In this document: positions 1-6,421 of the stretch, one piece after another
How the letters are laid out: each line of letters opens with the position of its first letter
Numbering within the stretch: position 1 is the stretch's first letter
Assembly: GCA_009391275.1 (NCBI GenBank)
Contig: VEXF01000040.1
Location: 1 to 12,060, forward strand
Reading direction: 5' to 3'
DNA: 12,060 bases
Origin: SAR202 cluster bacterium AD-804-J14_MRT_500m
GTDB taxonomy: Bacteria > Chloroflexota > Dehalococcoidia > UBA3495 > GCA-2712585
Notes under the pieces: generated by a model
Database searches by the model: none
Told to the model about the DNA's origin: nothing
Seen by the model: the letters and a program-made list of their open reading frames with translations, nothing else
Made by a program: the position numbers and the translations under genes

Positions 1-19
1 GTGACAACAGGTTGTCTAT

Positions 20-766
20 CTAAGGGTGTATTTCAAGGCGGCCAAGTTCTATCTCGTGTTGGTTGTGCCCGGGTTCTCCTTCGCGGTGTTCGGACTTCGT
101 ACTTTCTGTCTCTATTGATGATTCTGGATGTGGGCCACTGACGATGATGTGTGGAACGATGTCCTTATTGATCCAATTGATTTCGGTGCCGGGTTTTACG
201 GTGACTTCCGGCGGTCTCACCGATTTGTCTGATATTGAGATATCTATTTTGGCAACTGACGATGAGTAGGATGAAACAATGATTGATCCCTCTAACTCTG
301 GATGAAGATGACTATGGTAATGAATCGTCTGATCCATCGAATGGGGCTTGACTTGGTAGAGAAATGAGTCTCCGGGTTCTAACAAAGGCGATTCGAAGAG
401 ATCACCATGCATTTGTTCACCGTGACCGTGGCTACCTCCATTTTCGTAGTCGGATATTGTGTGCATAGTGATCGGGAAACTACCAGTTGCGGTAGCTTCA
501 AACTTCAGGTTCTCCGTTGATCCGGGCGCGATTGTTCGTTCAAGATCATATCCATGCAGATGCAACTTGATGGTTTCATCTGATGTAATTAGCAGACTTA
601 CAGTATCATCCTGGTTGACTACAAGAAAACTCGTAGAGTCCGATAATTTACCGTTTTGGATATCCAACCTGATTGATCTGTCTTTGGGATCGTCAGCTTG
701 GCAACCTGCCAAAATAATTGATACAGCTATGATCAAGAGCGACAGCACCCAAAATCGCGGTAGCAT
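20..766 (-). CDS. Cupredoxin-like lipoprotein, possibly C-terminally truncated
   Basis: An exported, membrane-anchored protein of 248 residues. Residues 1-22 form a lipoprotein signal with lipobox LAGC (Cys22). Residues about 32-103 form a cupredoxin-like domain with the LHLHGYDLE motif (His71) and a terminal FPITMH strand. A His-rich linker (SHGHGEQMH, 112-120) follows. Residues 122-165 resemble the second half of a plastocyanin-type fold (LLEPGDSFLY, then HSHLHPELEG). The usual type-1 copper Cys is Ser152 and the usual Met is Leu158, while His155 is kept. Residues 172-212 resemble a first half (VTVKPGTEINW, NKDIVPHIIV). The protein ends in a second His-rich stretch and LGRLEIHP. The matching second half-domain is not before the stop. 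The ATG has a purine-rich AAAGAGAG upstream. It lies 55 bases after the 822-1382 gene on the same strand, probably in one operon. A copper or other metal role in the periplasm or on the outer membrane face is inferred; no enzyme activity is implied. Confidence 0.85.
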   Translation of the reverse strand: MLPRFWVLSLLIIAVSIILAGCQADDPKDRSIRLDIQNGKLSDSTSFLVVNQDDTVSLLITSDETIKLHLHGYDLERTIAPGSTENLKFEATATGSFPITMHTISDYENGGSHGHGEQMHGDLFESPLLEPGDSFLYQVKPHSMDQTIHYHSHLHPELEGSIIVSSYSSSVAKIDISISDKSVRPPEVTVKPGTEINWINKDIVPHIIVSGPHPESSIETESTKSEHREGEPGHNQHEIELGRLEIHP

Positions 767-821
767 AAAATTCTCTCTTTATTAAATTAAGCGATGGAGA
801 CGATCTATTACATTGCGCCGA

Positions 822-1382
822 TCAGTTTCTGTAAACGGATTTTCTGGATCTTCGGCTTCTGTTTGCAGAAAGAGCTACCAAGGAAATAAGAACAAGAACT
901 GCGCCGGCCAATCCGACGATTTCAAAATTTATTCCGCCACTGCGGACGACAGTTAATGGGATATCGATTGTTGAGGACCCTAGTTGGCTGTTAATGGTCA
1001 GAGTGAAAATCCAGTTGCCCGCCATATTGACTGGAATGTCTATTGTGTAATAGTTAGGACCTTCAGTTGATGGTTGTCCTTTGACGGTTTCGAGAGAAGA
1101 AAGGTTAGATCCCGGGAGGGTCCCAGTAAGATGTAGTGTGACCCTCGGTACAGGTTCAGTTCCGTCGACTTGCGATACAAAAAATGCCCAATGGAGTTGT
1201 CCCACTACCGGAGTAGTAGTCGCTGATAGGAAGTGAGGGCCTGAGTGTCCGGAGAACACTTCTCTGGCACCAGGATGGGCGCCGTTCGCGGATGCTGTAT
1301 GAATGCCGGCCGACAAATATACCAAAACCAATATGGTGGTTAATGCGATCAGCCAGATTTTACTAGTCTTTGTGCTAGGCAT
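822..1382 (-). CDS. Signal- and C-terminally-anchored YtkA/FixH-like domain protein
   Basis: A 186-residue envelope protein. Residues 10-32 are a signal sequence with a likely cleavage after ASA. Residues about 40-145 form a beta-rich extracytoplasmic domain, and residues 152-173 form a transmembrane helix. A basic tail (RSRRSRK) then suggests an Nout-Cin topology. The domain contains GPHFLSATTTP, VGQLHWAFFV and a late MAGNWIFTLTI strand. That spacing resembles YtkA/FixH-like proteins, some of which assist heme-copper oxidase assembly or copper handling. The resemblance is by pattern only, so the family call is moderate. The ATG is the only sensible start, but no clear Shine-Dalgarno sequence precedes it. 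The cupredoxin lipoprotein gene follows after 55 bases. The pairing suggests a shared envelope role, probably metal-related. Confidence 0.72.
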   Translation of the reverse strand: MPSTKTSKIWLIALTTILVLVYLSAGIHTASANGAHPGAREVFSGHSGPHFLSATTTPVVGQLHWAFFVSQVDGTEPVPRVTLHLTGTLPGSNLSSLETVKGQPSTEGPNYYTIDIPVNMAGNWIFTLTINSQLGSSTIDIPLTVVRSGGINFEIVGLAGAVLVLISLVALSANRSRRSRKSVYRN

Positions 1383-1611
1383 ATGAACGTGAATAGCGGA
1401 TGATGTCGGTATCCGTACTGCCCATATTATGGCGTTCTAATCCTAAAAGCTAGCTTAATAGGAAAGTCTGGGCAATAAAATGTATGAGAGCATCTTTTTT
1501 TGAATTATTGATCGATGCTAAGATGGGGCTAGAAATAATGCTTTTGAAAGATTCCATCGGGTCAACGGTCATCTGGGTGGATACACAGATGACAATAGCA
1601 GAGTTAGAGTA
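1383..1611. other. Divergent intergenic region
   Basis: This stretch separates the minus-strand YtkA-like gene from a possible plus-strand small gene, so it should hold promoters for both. I see no promoter close to consensus on either strand. It contains a perfect 10-bp palindrome AAGCTAGCTT (1447-1456) and the inverted repeat listed at 1568-1593. No RNA gene was recognised. Confidence 0.5.
1568..1593. repeat. Perfect 8-bp inverted repeat before a small gene
   Basis: GTCATCTG (1568-1575) and CAGATGAC (1586-1593) are perfect reverse complements separated by 10 bases. The repeat ends 18 bases before the ATG at 1612. It could form a hairpin in a leader RNA or act as a dimer binding site. It is not followed by a T-run, so it is not a terminator. 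Confidence 0.45.
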
Positions 1612-1887
1612 ATGTTCATAGGCAAACCAATACCATTCATTCTGGTGTTAGTTATAGCATCGGCTCTAACTATATTTTTGGGGGCGTGGGCAGTATCCAC
1701 CGACCTCGAGGTGCAAAATTCCGTTTTCTCGACGGCATTGGGAACATCGGCTGGAGGGGCATCTGACAGTATAAAAGTGAACCCTGAAGGAAAGGACTAT
1801 CTGGCAGATTCGTTAACTGCAGACGTTGTTGATTTAGAGCAAAAATGGTGGCAGAGCGCAATATTAACTGCCTGTCCCTTGCATTGA
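1612..1887 (+). CDS. Possible small signal-anchored hypothetical protein
   Basis: A 91-residue frame that I do not recognise. Residues 7-28 are strongly hydrophobic (FILVLVIASALTIFLGAWAV), consistent with a signal anchor. An extracytoplasmic segment of about 60 residues follows, acidic between positions 53 and 77 and ending WWQSAILTACPLH. The hydrophobic start argues for a real gene. Against it, the sequence before the ATG (GAGTTAGAGTA) is only a weak ribosome site, there is no known domain, and it is isolated between two minus-strand operons. It could also be the broken remnant of a longer gene. Confidence 0.35.
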   Translation: MFIGKPIPFILVLVIASALTIFLGAWAVSTDLEVQNSVFSTALGTSAGGASDSIKVNPEGKDYLADSLTADVVDLEQKWWQSAILTACPLH

Positions 1888-2025
1888 ATAAAAACTGGAT
1901 TTGTACGATCTACAGAAAGGTATTGGCAGTTTCTTCTATAAAAGCAACCATTCCAATACTCTTAGGTGTAGGACCACGACTGTAGAGCGATTCCCAAATG
2001 CTGCAGTTGTAACGACAGATTGGAT

Positions 2026-3135
2026 TTAGGGGTTCACGACATCGACCGTGTGCGAGAATACCATGTTGTTCCCGTATCCCAGACCATCCCATTTATTTGG
2101 GAAATCCATGGGTTGAGTTAGGCCTTCGATGTTCGTGGCTCGGGACATCACAATGTATTGTCCAGGGACTTGCGGGCTCCAATCAAATTCCCATTCGTAC
2201 CAGGAATAACCGCGTCTCGGATGAAGGCGAGCTTCCTCCCAACTGCCACCACCGTCTGTGCTGACATCAACTTTTACGATTTGTTTCTCACCAGACCAAG
2301 CTCGCCCTTTTAATGTAACTCTGCCGGTTGTTACGGTCTCGCCAGGCGCCGGATTAGTGATGATGGATTTCACTTTGATTTGTGTGTGGAATGTATAGAA
2401 AGTTGGAGCATCGGGTCCGTTAATTGTCATATAGCGCTGAGTTTGATAAAAACCTTTGAATTCGTGATTCAATATATGTATTCCTGCTAGCCATTTAATT
2501 GAACACATACCGTACCAACCTGGCACTAGGAGCCGGAGAGGAAATCCGTGATCGGGTGGTAATGGGACGCCGTTCATCTCATAGGCTAATAAGGTATCAG
2601 GGTGCATTGCTTTGGACATTGGTAGGCTGCGTTCATAGGTAACGTCAGGAGGGTCTTCGCCTATTTCGTCAGGGCCATGATCTGAACCTTCGAACAAAGC
2701 TTCGACAGCTGAAGGTTTAATGCCAGCCATGTCCAGGACGTCCACCAGGGCGACTCCTGCCCAATCTGCGTTACTCATTATGCCGTGTCCAGTGACACTC
2801 TCCATGACTCCTGCTGATCGAACAGGGCTCCCCCAGTTTTCGGGTACGAAGCCGTTACCGCAGCATTCCATGGTAACCTCAAAACGTTTCTTGGGAAGTT
2901 CATAGATTTGTTCCATCGAGAGGTTAAGATCGTGTTCTACTTCTCCGTCAACTATTAAGCGATAGGTATCGACATCTATATTTGGCACATCCTTCCAGTG
3001 GTTGCGGATGTAGAATATCTCATTCGGTGTGATTCTAGGTTGCAAACCTTGTGGTGGGGTAGAGAAAGTTCTACCGCCCGGGTTGGTAGGGATTAATTGA
3101 AGGGTTTCTTGGGTCCGTGTTTGTGGACTTGCCAT
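2026..3135 (-). CDS. Sulfite-oxidase-family molybdopterin oxidoreductase
   Basis: A 369-residue molybdenum enzyme of the sulfite oxidase family. The oxidoreductase molybdopterin-binding domain spans about 38-230: FYIRNHW with Arg44, then MECCGNG with Cys91 as the expected Mo thiolate ligand, then LLAYEMNG with Tyr185 and the DHGFPLRLLVPG...IKWL core. The Mo-co dimerisation beta-sandwich spans about 250-367 (VKVDVSTDGGGSWEEA, YEWEFDW). There is no heme domain. An in-frame TAA lies about 30 bases upstream, and AAGGAGG sits 5 bases before the ATG, so the start is firm. The protein therefore lacks a Tat or Sec signal and should be cytoplasmic. The family usually has Arg two residues after the CxGN asparagine; here it is Phe96, so sulfite may not be the substrate. 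It follows a cupin gene by 27 bases, likely as one operon. Confidence 0.95.
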   Translation of the reverse strand: MASPQTRTQETLQLIPTNPGGRTFSTPPQGLQPRITPNEIFYIRNHWKDVPNIDVDTYRLIVDGEVEHDLNLSMEQIYELPKKRFEVTMECCGNGFVPENWGSPVRSAGVMESVTGHGIMSNADWAGVALVDVLDMAGIKPSAVEALFEGSDHGPDEIGEDPPDVTYERSLPMSKAMHPDTLLAYEMNGVPLPPDHGFPLRLLVPGWYGMCSIKWLAGIHILNHEFKGFYQTQRYMTINGPDAPTFYTFHTQIKVKSIITNPAPGETVTTGRVTLKGRAWSGEKQIVKVDVSTDGGGSWEEARLHPRRGYSWYEWEFDWSPQVPGQYIVMSRATNIEGLTQPMDFPNKWDGLGYGNNMVFSHTVDVVNP

Positions 3136-3162
3136 GTCAACCTCCTTATTGGGCGAATCTAT

Positions 3163-3513
3163 TTATTCTAGGTAGTTTGTCTTTAGGGTAATCGATGGAT
3201 ACACCACGTGAAGCCGGGCAGGAATCCATGTGTTGTTTACTAGTTTATGCGGGGTTCCGGCGGGAGCGAAAAGGGTGTGGCCGGATCTGACGGTTTGTAT
3301 TTGGTCTTCTGCTATAAGCTGTATAGAACCTTCCAACACGGTAATTGCCTGCTCTGTGTTATGGGTGTGTAGGTGTCCAATATATCCAGGATTTATAATC
3401 ATCTCTGTAATCGTAAGGGAGATAGCACCATTAGAGGAATCTACGAGAGAGCGTGTTGCACGTCTGTCTCCTAGTTGGATTGTAGGTTGAACGCTGTGAT
3501 CTATAATAGGCAT
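3163..3513 (-). CDS. Small single-domain cupin protein
   Basis: A 116-residue single cupin barrel. Motif 1 spans 43-62 with metal-ligand candidates His47, His49 and Glu54 (HLHTHNTEQ), followed by LEGSIQL. Motif 2 is FAPAGTPHKL at 82-91 with His89. A metal-binding, small-molecule-binding or isomerase/dioxygenase-like function is possible, but such short cupins rarely reveal their substrate. GAGGAG lies about 6 bases before the ATG. It is the first gene of a probable two-gene operon with the sulfite-oxidase-family enzyme, which suggests they act on the same or related compounds or that the cupin acts as a sensor. The protein has no signal peptide and is cytoplasmic. Confidence 0.9.
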   Translation of the reverse strand: MPIIDHSVQPTIQLGDRRATRSLVDSSNGAISLTITEMIINPGYIGHLHTHNTEQAITVLEGSIQLIAEDQIQTVRSGHTLFAPAGTPHKLVNNTWIPARLHVVYPSITLKTNYLE

Positions 3514-3557
3514 TCAGAAACTCCTCACCATAAGGGCACTTCTTTTATTGTCTAAAA

Positions 3558-3573
3558 ATACCGACTTTGGTAT
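3558..3573. promoter_or_regulatory. Operator-like dyad over the cupin promoter -10 region
   Basis: ATACC (3558-3562), six bases, then GGTAT (3569-3573) form a perfect two-arm dyad. It covers the putative -10 box and the likely start of transcription of the cupin/sulfite-oxidase-like operon. A dimeric repressor could bind here. It is a short motif and may be chance. Confidence 0.35.
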
Positions 3574-3597
3574 AGGCGACGTTGAAGCTTTTAACAA
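3569..3597 (-). promoter_or_regulatory. Putative sigma-70 promoter of the cupin operon
   Basis: Read on the minus strand, TTGTTA (3592-3597) and TATACC (3569-3574) are separated by 17 bases. Each box matches four of six consensus positions. Initiation near 3562 would leave a leader of about 50 bases before the cupin ATG. Confidence 0.4.
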
Positions 3598-3785
3598 GAT
3601 ATGTCTGGCATTGCTAAAGGTTTCGTAGTATGCCACGAAAGCTTTGGATATTTTTGGCGTCGGTCTATTTAATGAGATCAGAATTCACGCAATTTCTGGG
3701 CTTAAGGTTATCCAGTGGTGTCATGTAGGGAATATACCATTTGCAAGGGGTGCGTTCTACATAGAATTTTTAATATGTCGAACTT

Positions 3786-3830
3786 GCCAGATGAAGTGAT
3801 AGGACTAGACAGATCGCTGAGTCATCTGGT
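3786..3830 (+). repeat. Bipartite hairpin-forming inverted repeat
   Basis: CCAGATGA (3787-3794) pairs perfectly with TCATCTGG (3822-3829), and 3786/3830 add a G-U pair. Inside, AGTGAT (3795-3800) pairs with ATCGCT (3813-3818) with one G-U, leaving a 12-base loop and a three-base bulge (3819-3821). This gives about 14 pairs, some 120 bases before the aldolase start. No T-run follows, so a leader structure or small RNA is likelier than a terminator. Confidence 0.4.
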
Positions 3831-3949
3831 TGGTGCTGATCAACTACTAGGATGTTTGTAGCCTTGTGAATTTAAGTTGGATGGAATAGATTGGATTAGT
3901 TACAACTTTTAGCCAACGGAAATCATTGGCGGATGGGAAGTATGCAGAT

Positions 3950-4801
3950 ATGGCAAGGCTCAACAAAATCATTGATCTCCTAGAAAATGGAAAACCAGCA
4001 ATAGGCACCTTTGTAAACAGTGGCAACATGGATGATTTAGCTTTTGTAACCGACGCTGGATACGATTTTGTAATCGTAGAAAACGAGCATCAAGGGTTGG
4101 ATTTTCCACTATTGAGGCTTTCTCTACAAAGTTTGCTGAGCAGAAAGAAGATCGTAGAACATGGAACTTTGCAGGCAGATCCAACTCCATTAGTTAGAGT
4201 GGCTCCGAACAGTCGGGAACAAAACCAGTGGATTTTAAAACAGACACTAGACGCGGGAGCTTACGGTTTGGTCTTGCCAGTAACTGAGTCAGTGGAAGCT
4301 GCGCAGGCCGCGGTCGTAGCATGCAGATATCCACAGAAAGAAGGTGACTCCCAGCCTAACCCAAAAGGTGAAAGAGGATGGCATCCTCAGGATATAGCGG
4401 TTAGATATTGGGGCGTGGGAGTAGAAGAATATTATGAGAAATCGGACCTATGGCCTTTGGATCCTTCAGGGGAGATGATTTTGATGGCCCTTGTAGAAAC
4501 GGTTAAAGGCGTTGCTAATATAGGAGATATTTTAGATCAAGTGAAAGGCATCGGCGCTGTATTCGCAGGACCCGGAGATCTATCTATTGATATGGGATTG
4601 GGAGGTGATGCATCCGGTCACCCGAAGGTTCAAGAGGCATTATTGAAAGTATTGGACCAATGTAGGAGCCGCGGTATTGCCTGTGCTACCGGCGTTGCAA
4701 GTGAGGCTGAATTAGATAAACGAGCTGAACAAGGCTTTAACATTTTTATAGATCTACCTGAGAAATCGACTGCAACGTTACAGCATTTAAAATCAAAATA
4801 A
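3950..4801 (+). CDS. HpcH/HpaI-family class II aldolase
   Basis: A metal-dependent pyruvate/oxaloacetate-type aldolase or lyase of the HpcH/HpaI TIM-barrel family. From the ATG, the protein is 283 residues. Visible family features are VENEHQG (catalytic His47), VRVAP (Arg83, carboxylate binding), MALVET (Glu183) and GPGDLSIDMG (Asp210) as metal ligands. The segment around 126-180 (ERGWHPQDIAVRYWG, WPLDP) is longer than in E. coli HpaI and marks the RYWG subtype. Its physiological substrate is unknown; cleavage of a 2-keto-4-hydroxy acid is the family reaction. I chose ATG 3950, with GGGAAG nine bases upstream; a TTG at 3926 would add eight residues, with a weaker site. It stands alone on the plus strand, converging on the metal-uptake operon with 32 bases between. 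Confidence 0.93.
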   Translation: MARLNKIIDLLENGKPAIGTFVNSGNMDDLAFVTDAGYDFVIVENEHQGLDFPLLRLSLQSLLSRKKIVEHGTLQADPTPLVRVAPNSREQNQWILKQTLDAGAYGLVLPVTESVEAAQAAVVACRYPQKEGDSQPNPKGERGWHPQDIAVRYWGVGVEEYYEKSDLWPLDPSGEMILMALVETVKGVANIGDILDQVKGIGAVFAGPGDLSIDMGLGGDASGHPKVQEALLKVLDQCRSRGIACATGVASEAELDKRAEQGFNIFIDLPEKSTATLQHLKSK

Positions 4802-4833
4802 ATTTTCCATGCAAAGCGCTTCAAAATGTGCGC

Positions 4834-5649
4834 CTATACGATTCGTTTGCGGAAAATAGCAACCGCACAGAATATGGTTGTGGCCACTAATGTCATTGCA
4901 GCCCCAGATGGTATGTCAAAATAGTATGAAAGGTATAGCCCAGATATTGCAGAACAAGCACCTAAAATCGCTCCTACGGCCATGACAGATGGTAGCCTGC
5001 GAACCAACAGGTAAGCGGTAGCGGATGGAGTCACCAACATAGCCATTACAAGGACAATACCGACTGCCTGCAAAGCGATAATTACCACTAGCGCCAAAAG
5101 TACGAGGAGCAGATAGTCTAGCAGGAGAGTAGGTAGCCCACTTACCCGGGCACCCAAAGGATCGAAACTGGAAAAGACTAACTCTTTATGGAAAATGCTG
5201 AGTAGGAACACCACAAAGGCGCATAGGCCCAACGTTAGATAAACATCGAGCCACGATACTCCTAGAACTTGGCCTAGCAATAAATCTTCTAGATTGATTG
5301 GTAGATCGTTGGATAGTGATAGGAGCACGAGTCCAACAGCAAATAGTCCCGCAAACATTATGCCGATAGTAGTGTCCTCGCTTATGCCGGTGCGCCGGGT
5401 GAGTAATCCAATCAAAATAGCGACTGCTATGCCTGCAGGTGCTGCACCTGCGAACGGACTAACTCCCAAAAGAAAGGCGATTATTAACCCTGGCATGACG
5501 GCGTGGGCTAAGGCGTCACCCATGAAGGCAAGACCACGTGTGATGACGTAGGCTCCTATAATGGGCGACATTATCCCTACTAGCACCGATACCATAAGGG
5601 CACGTATCATAAATGAATATTGAAAAGGATCTAAAATGGCATCAAACAT
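4834..5649 (-). CDS. znuB: Zn/Mn ABC transporter permease (ABC-3 family)
   Basis: The membrane subunit of a metal-uptake ABC transporter (ZnuB/MntB/TroC type). It has 271 residues and about eight or nine hydrophobic helices. Characteristic stretches are GLAFMGDALAHAVMPG near 39-54, the probable coupling/pore region, and the late QAVGIVLVMAMLVTP segment. The frame is open further upstream, but ATG 5649 is the sensible start because it gives the family's normal length and N-terminus. That ATG overlaps the end of the ATPase gene by eight bases (ATGTTTGA), implying translational coupling. It is the last gene of the operon. Zinc is favoured over manganese only by context, so the symbol is provisional. 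Confidence 0.95.
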   Translation of the reverse strand: MFDAILDPFQYSFMIRALMVSVLVGIMSPIIGAYVITRGLAFMGDALAHAVMPGLIIAFLLGVSPFAGAAPAGIAVAILIGLLTRRTGISEDTTIGIMFAGLFAVGLVLLSLSNDLPINLEDLLLGQVLGVSWLDVYLTLGLCAFVVFLLSIFHKELVFSSFDPLGARVSGLPTLLLDYLLLVLLALVVIIALQAVGIVLVMAMLVTPSATAYLLVRRLPSVMAVGAILGACSAISGLYLSYYFDIPSGAAMTLVATTIFCAVAIFRKRIV

Positions 5650-6421
5650 CTTGGTCAACCTGGGGTTCGTTTGCCTGTGAGAATTGGACTCCATGTGCTC
5701 CGTATAGTTCGGCAAGAACTTCAGGAGTGAAAGCGACGTCTGGTGGTCCATAGGCGCAGACGTGTCGATTTATACAAACTACTTCGTCGAATCTTTGGGC
5801 TAGTCCGGTTAAGTCATGAGTCGCCATTAGTATGGTCTTGTCTTGATCACGAAGCCTTCGTAGAATCGCGACTAACTCTTCTTGGGATCCCACGTCGACT
5901 CCGCTGAACGCTTCGTCTAGGAGCAGGAGCCTGGCTTCTTGTGCCAAGGCTCTCGCCACGAATACCCGTTGTCTTTGGCCGCCCGAAAGTTCTGTGACCA
6001 GAGCTGAACGTCTATGCCACATATCAACTTGTCTTAAACAATGTTCTACTACGTTTTTATCATGCCGAGTAGGTCGTCTCAACCAGCCGATAAGTCGTGT
6101 TCTCCCGTGCATAACCACATCTGCGGCCGTAACTGGAAAGCGCCAATTTACCAATTCTCGTTGAGGGACGTACGCGAGATTTTGAATAGCACCGTTGATT
6201 GGTTCACCATTGATCTGGATAACGCCTTGTGTAACGGGCCATATGCCGGCTACAACATTGAAAAGGGTTGTTTTACCTCCACCATTGGGGCCGACTACGC
6301 CTACTAGGTTCCCAGGGGTTATTGAGAACGAAACATCTTTTAAAACTTCTACTCCACCGAGATCTACTGACACCCCGTCCACTTGGAGGGCAGGTGTAGG
6401 TTGCATGGGGTGTGAGGTCAC
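5642..6421 (-). CDS. znuC: Zn/Mn ABC transporter ATP-binding protein
   Basis: The cytoplasmic ATPase that drives metal import. It has 259 residues with all ABC motifs: Walker A GPNGGGKT (44-51), Q-loop VPQ (85-87), signature LSGGQ (145-149), Walker B LLLLDE (165-170) and H-loop His202. The WRFPVTAADVVMHGR segment (93-107) is typical of zinc/manganese importers. Translation probably starts at GTG 6421: AGGAG lies seven bases upstream, and GTGA overlaps the stop of the binding-protein gene by four bases. An in-frame ATG at 6406 is a possible alternative. The C-terminal extension beyond the H-loop (about 57 residues) is normal for this family. Confidence 0.97.
   Translation of the reverse strand: MTSHPMQPTPALQVDGVSVDLGGVEVLKDVSFSITPGNLVGVVGPNGGGKTTLFNVVAGIWPVTQGVIQINGEPINGAIQNLAYVPQRELVNWRFPVTAADVVMHGRTRLIGWLRRPTRHDKNVVEHCLRQVDMWHRRSALVTELSGGQRQRVFVARALAQEARLLLLDEAFSGVDVGSQEELVAILRRLRDQDKTILMATHDLTGLAQRFDEVVCINRHVCAYGPPDVAFTPEVLAELYGAHGVQFSQANEPQVDQDV

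Larger units (their letters stand above)
3514..3949. other. Gene-free divergent region before the aldolase
   Basis: This stretch separates the minus-strand cupin operon from the plus-strand aldolase. It holds the cupin promoter and dyad (3558-3597) and the hairpin-forming sequence at 3786-3830. A weak plus-strand promoter candidate (TTGTGA, 17 bases, TAGATT) lies near 3863-3891. No protein-coding gene or RNA gene could be supported. Confidence 0.5.

Noticed and set aside
1447..1456. Perfect palindrome AAGCTAGCTT
   Set aside because: A 10-bp palindrome without a spacer is expected by chance in this length of sequence, and no promoter overlaps it.
1670..1861. Minus-strand frame of 63 residues opposite the small signal-anchored gene
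   Set aside because: It has no hydrophobic signal, domain or ribosome site and lies opposite a more protein-like frame.
1850..1977. Open frame continuing in another phase after the small gene, suggesting a frameshifted longer gene
   Set aside because: Only about 40 codons with no recognisable family pattern; an open stretch of this length is unremarkable.
1910..2092. Minus-strand 60-residue frame overlapping the end of the molybdoenzyme gene
   Set aside because: It is in a different phase from the clearly real gene and has no supporting features.
3134..3147. TTGACA read on the minus strand just before the molybdoenzyme ATG
   Set aside because: It is the ribosome site and spacer running into the start codon; no -10 box could serve the same gene.
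3601..3672. 23-codon plus-strand frame in the gene-free region
   Set aside because: It has no ribosome site, no family and a length expected by chance.
4802..4833. Possible bidirectional terminator between the aldolase and permease genes (AAGCGCTT palindrome)
   Set aside because: The palindrome has no loop or longer stem and no T-run on either side.
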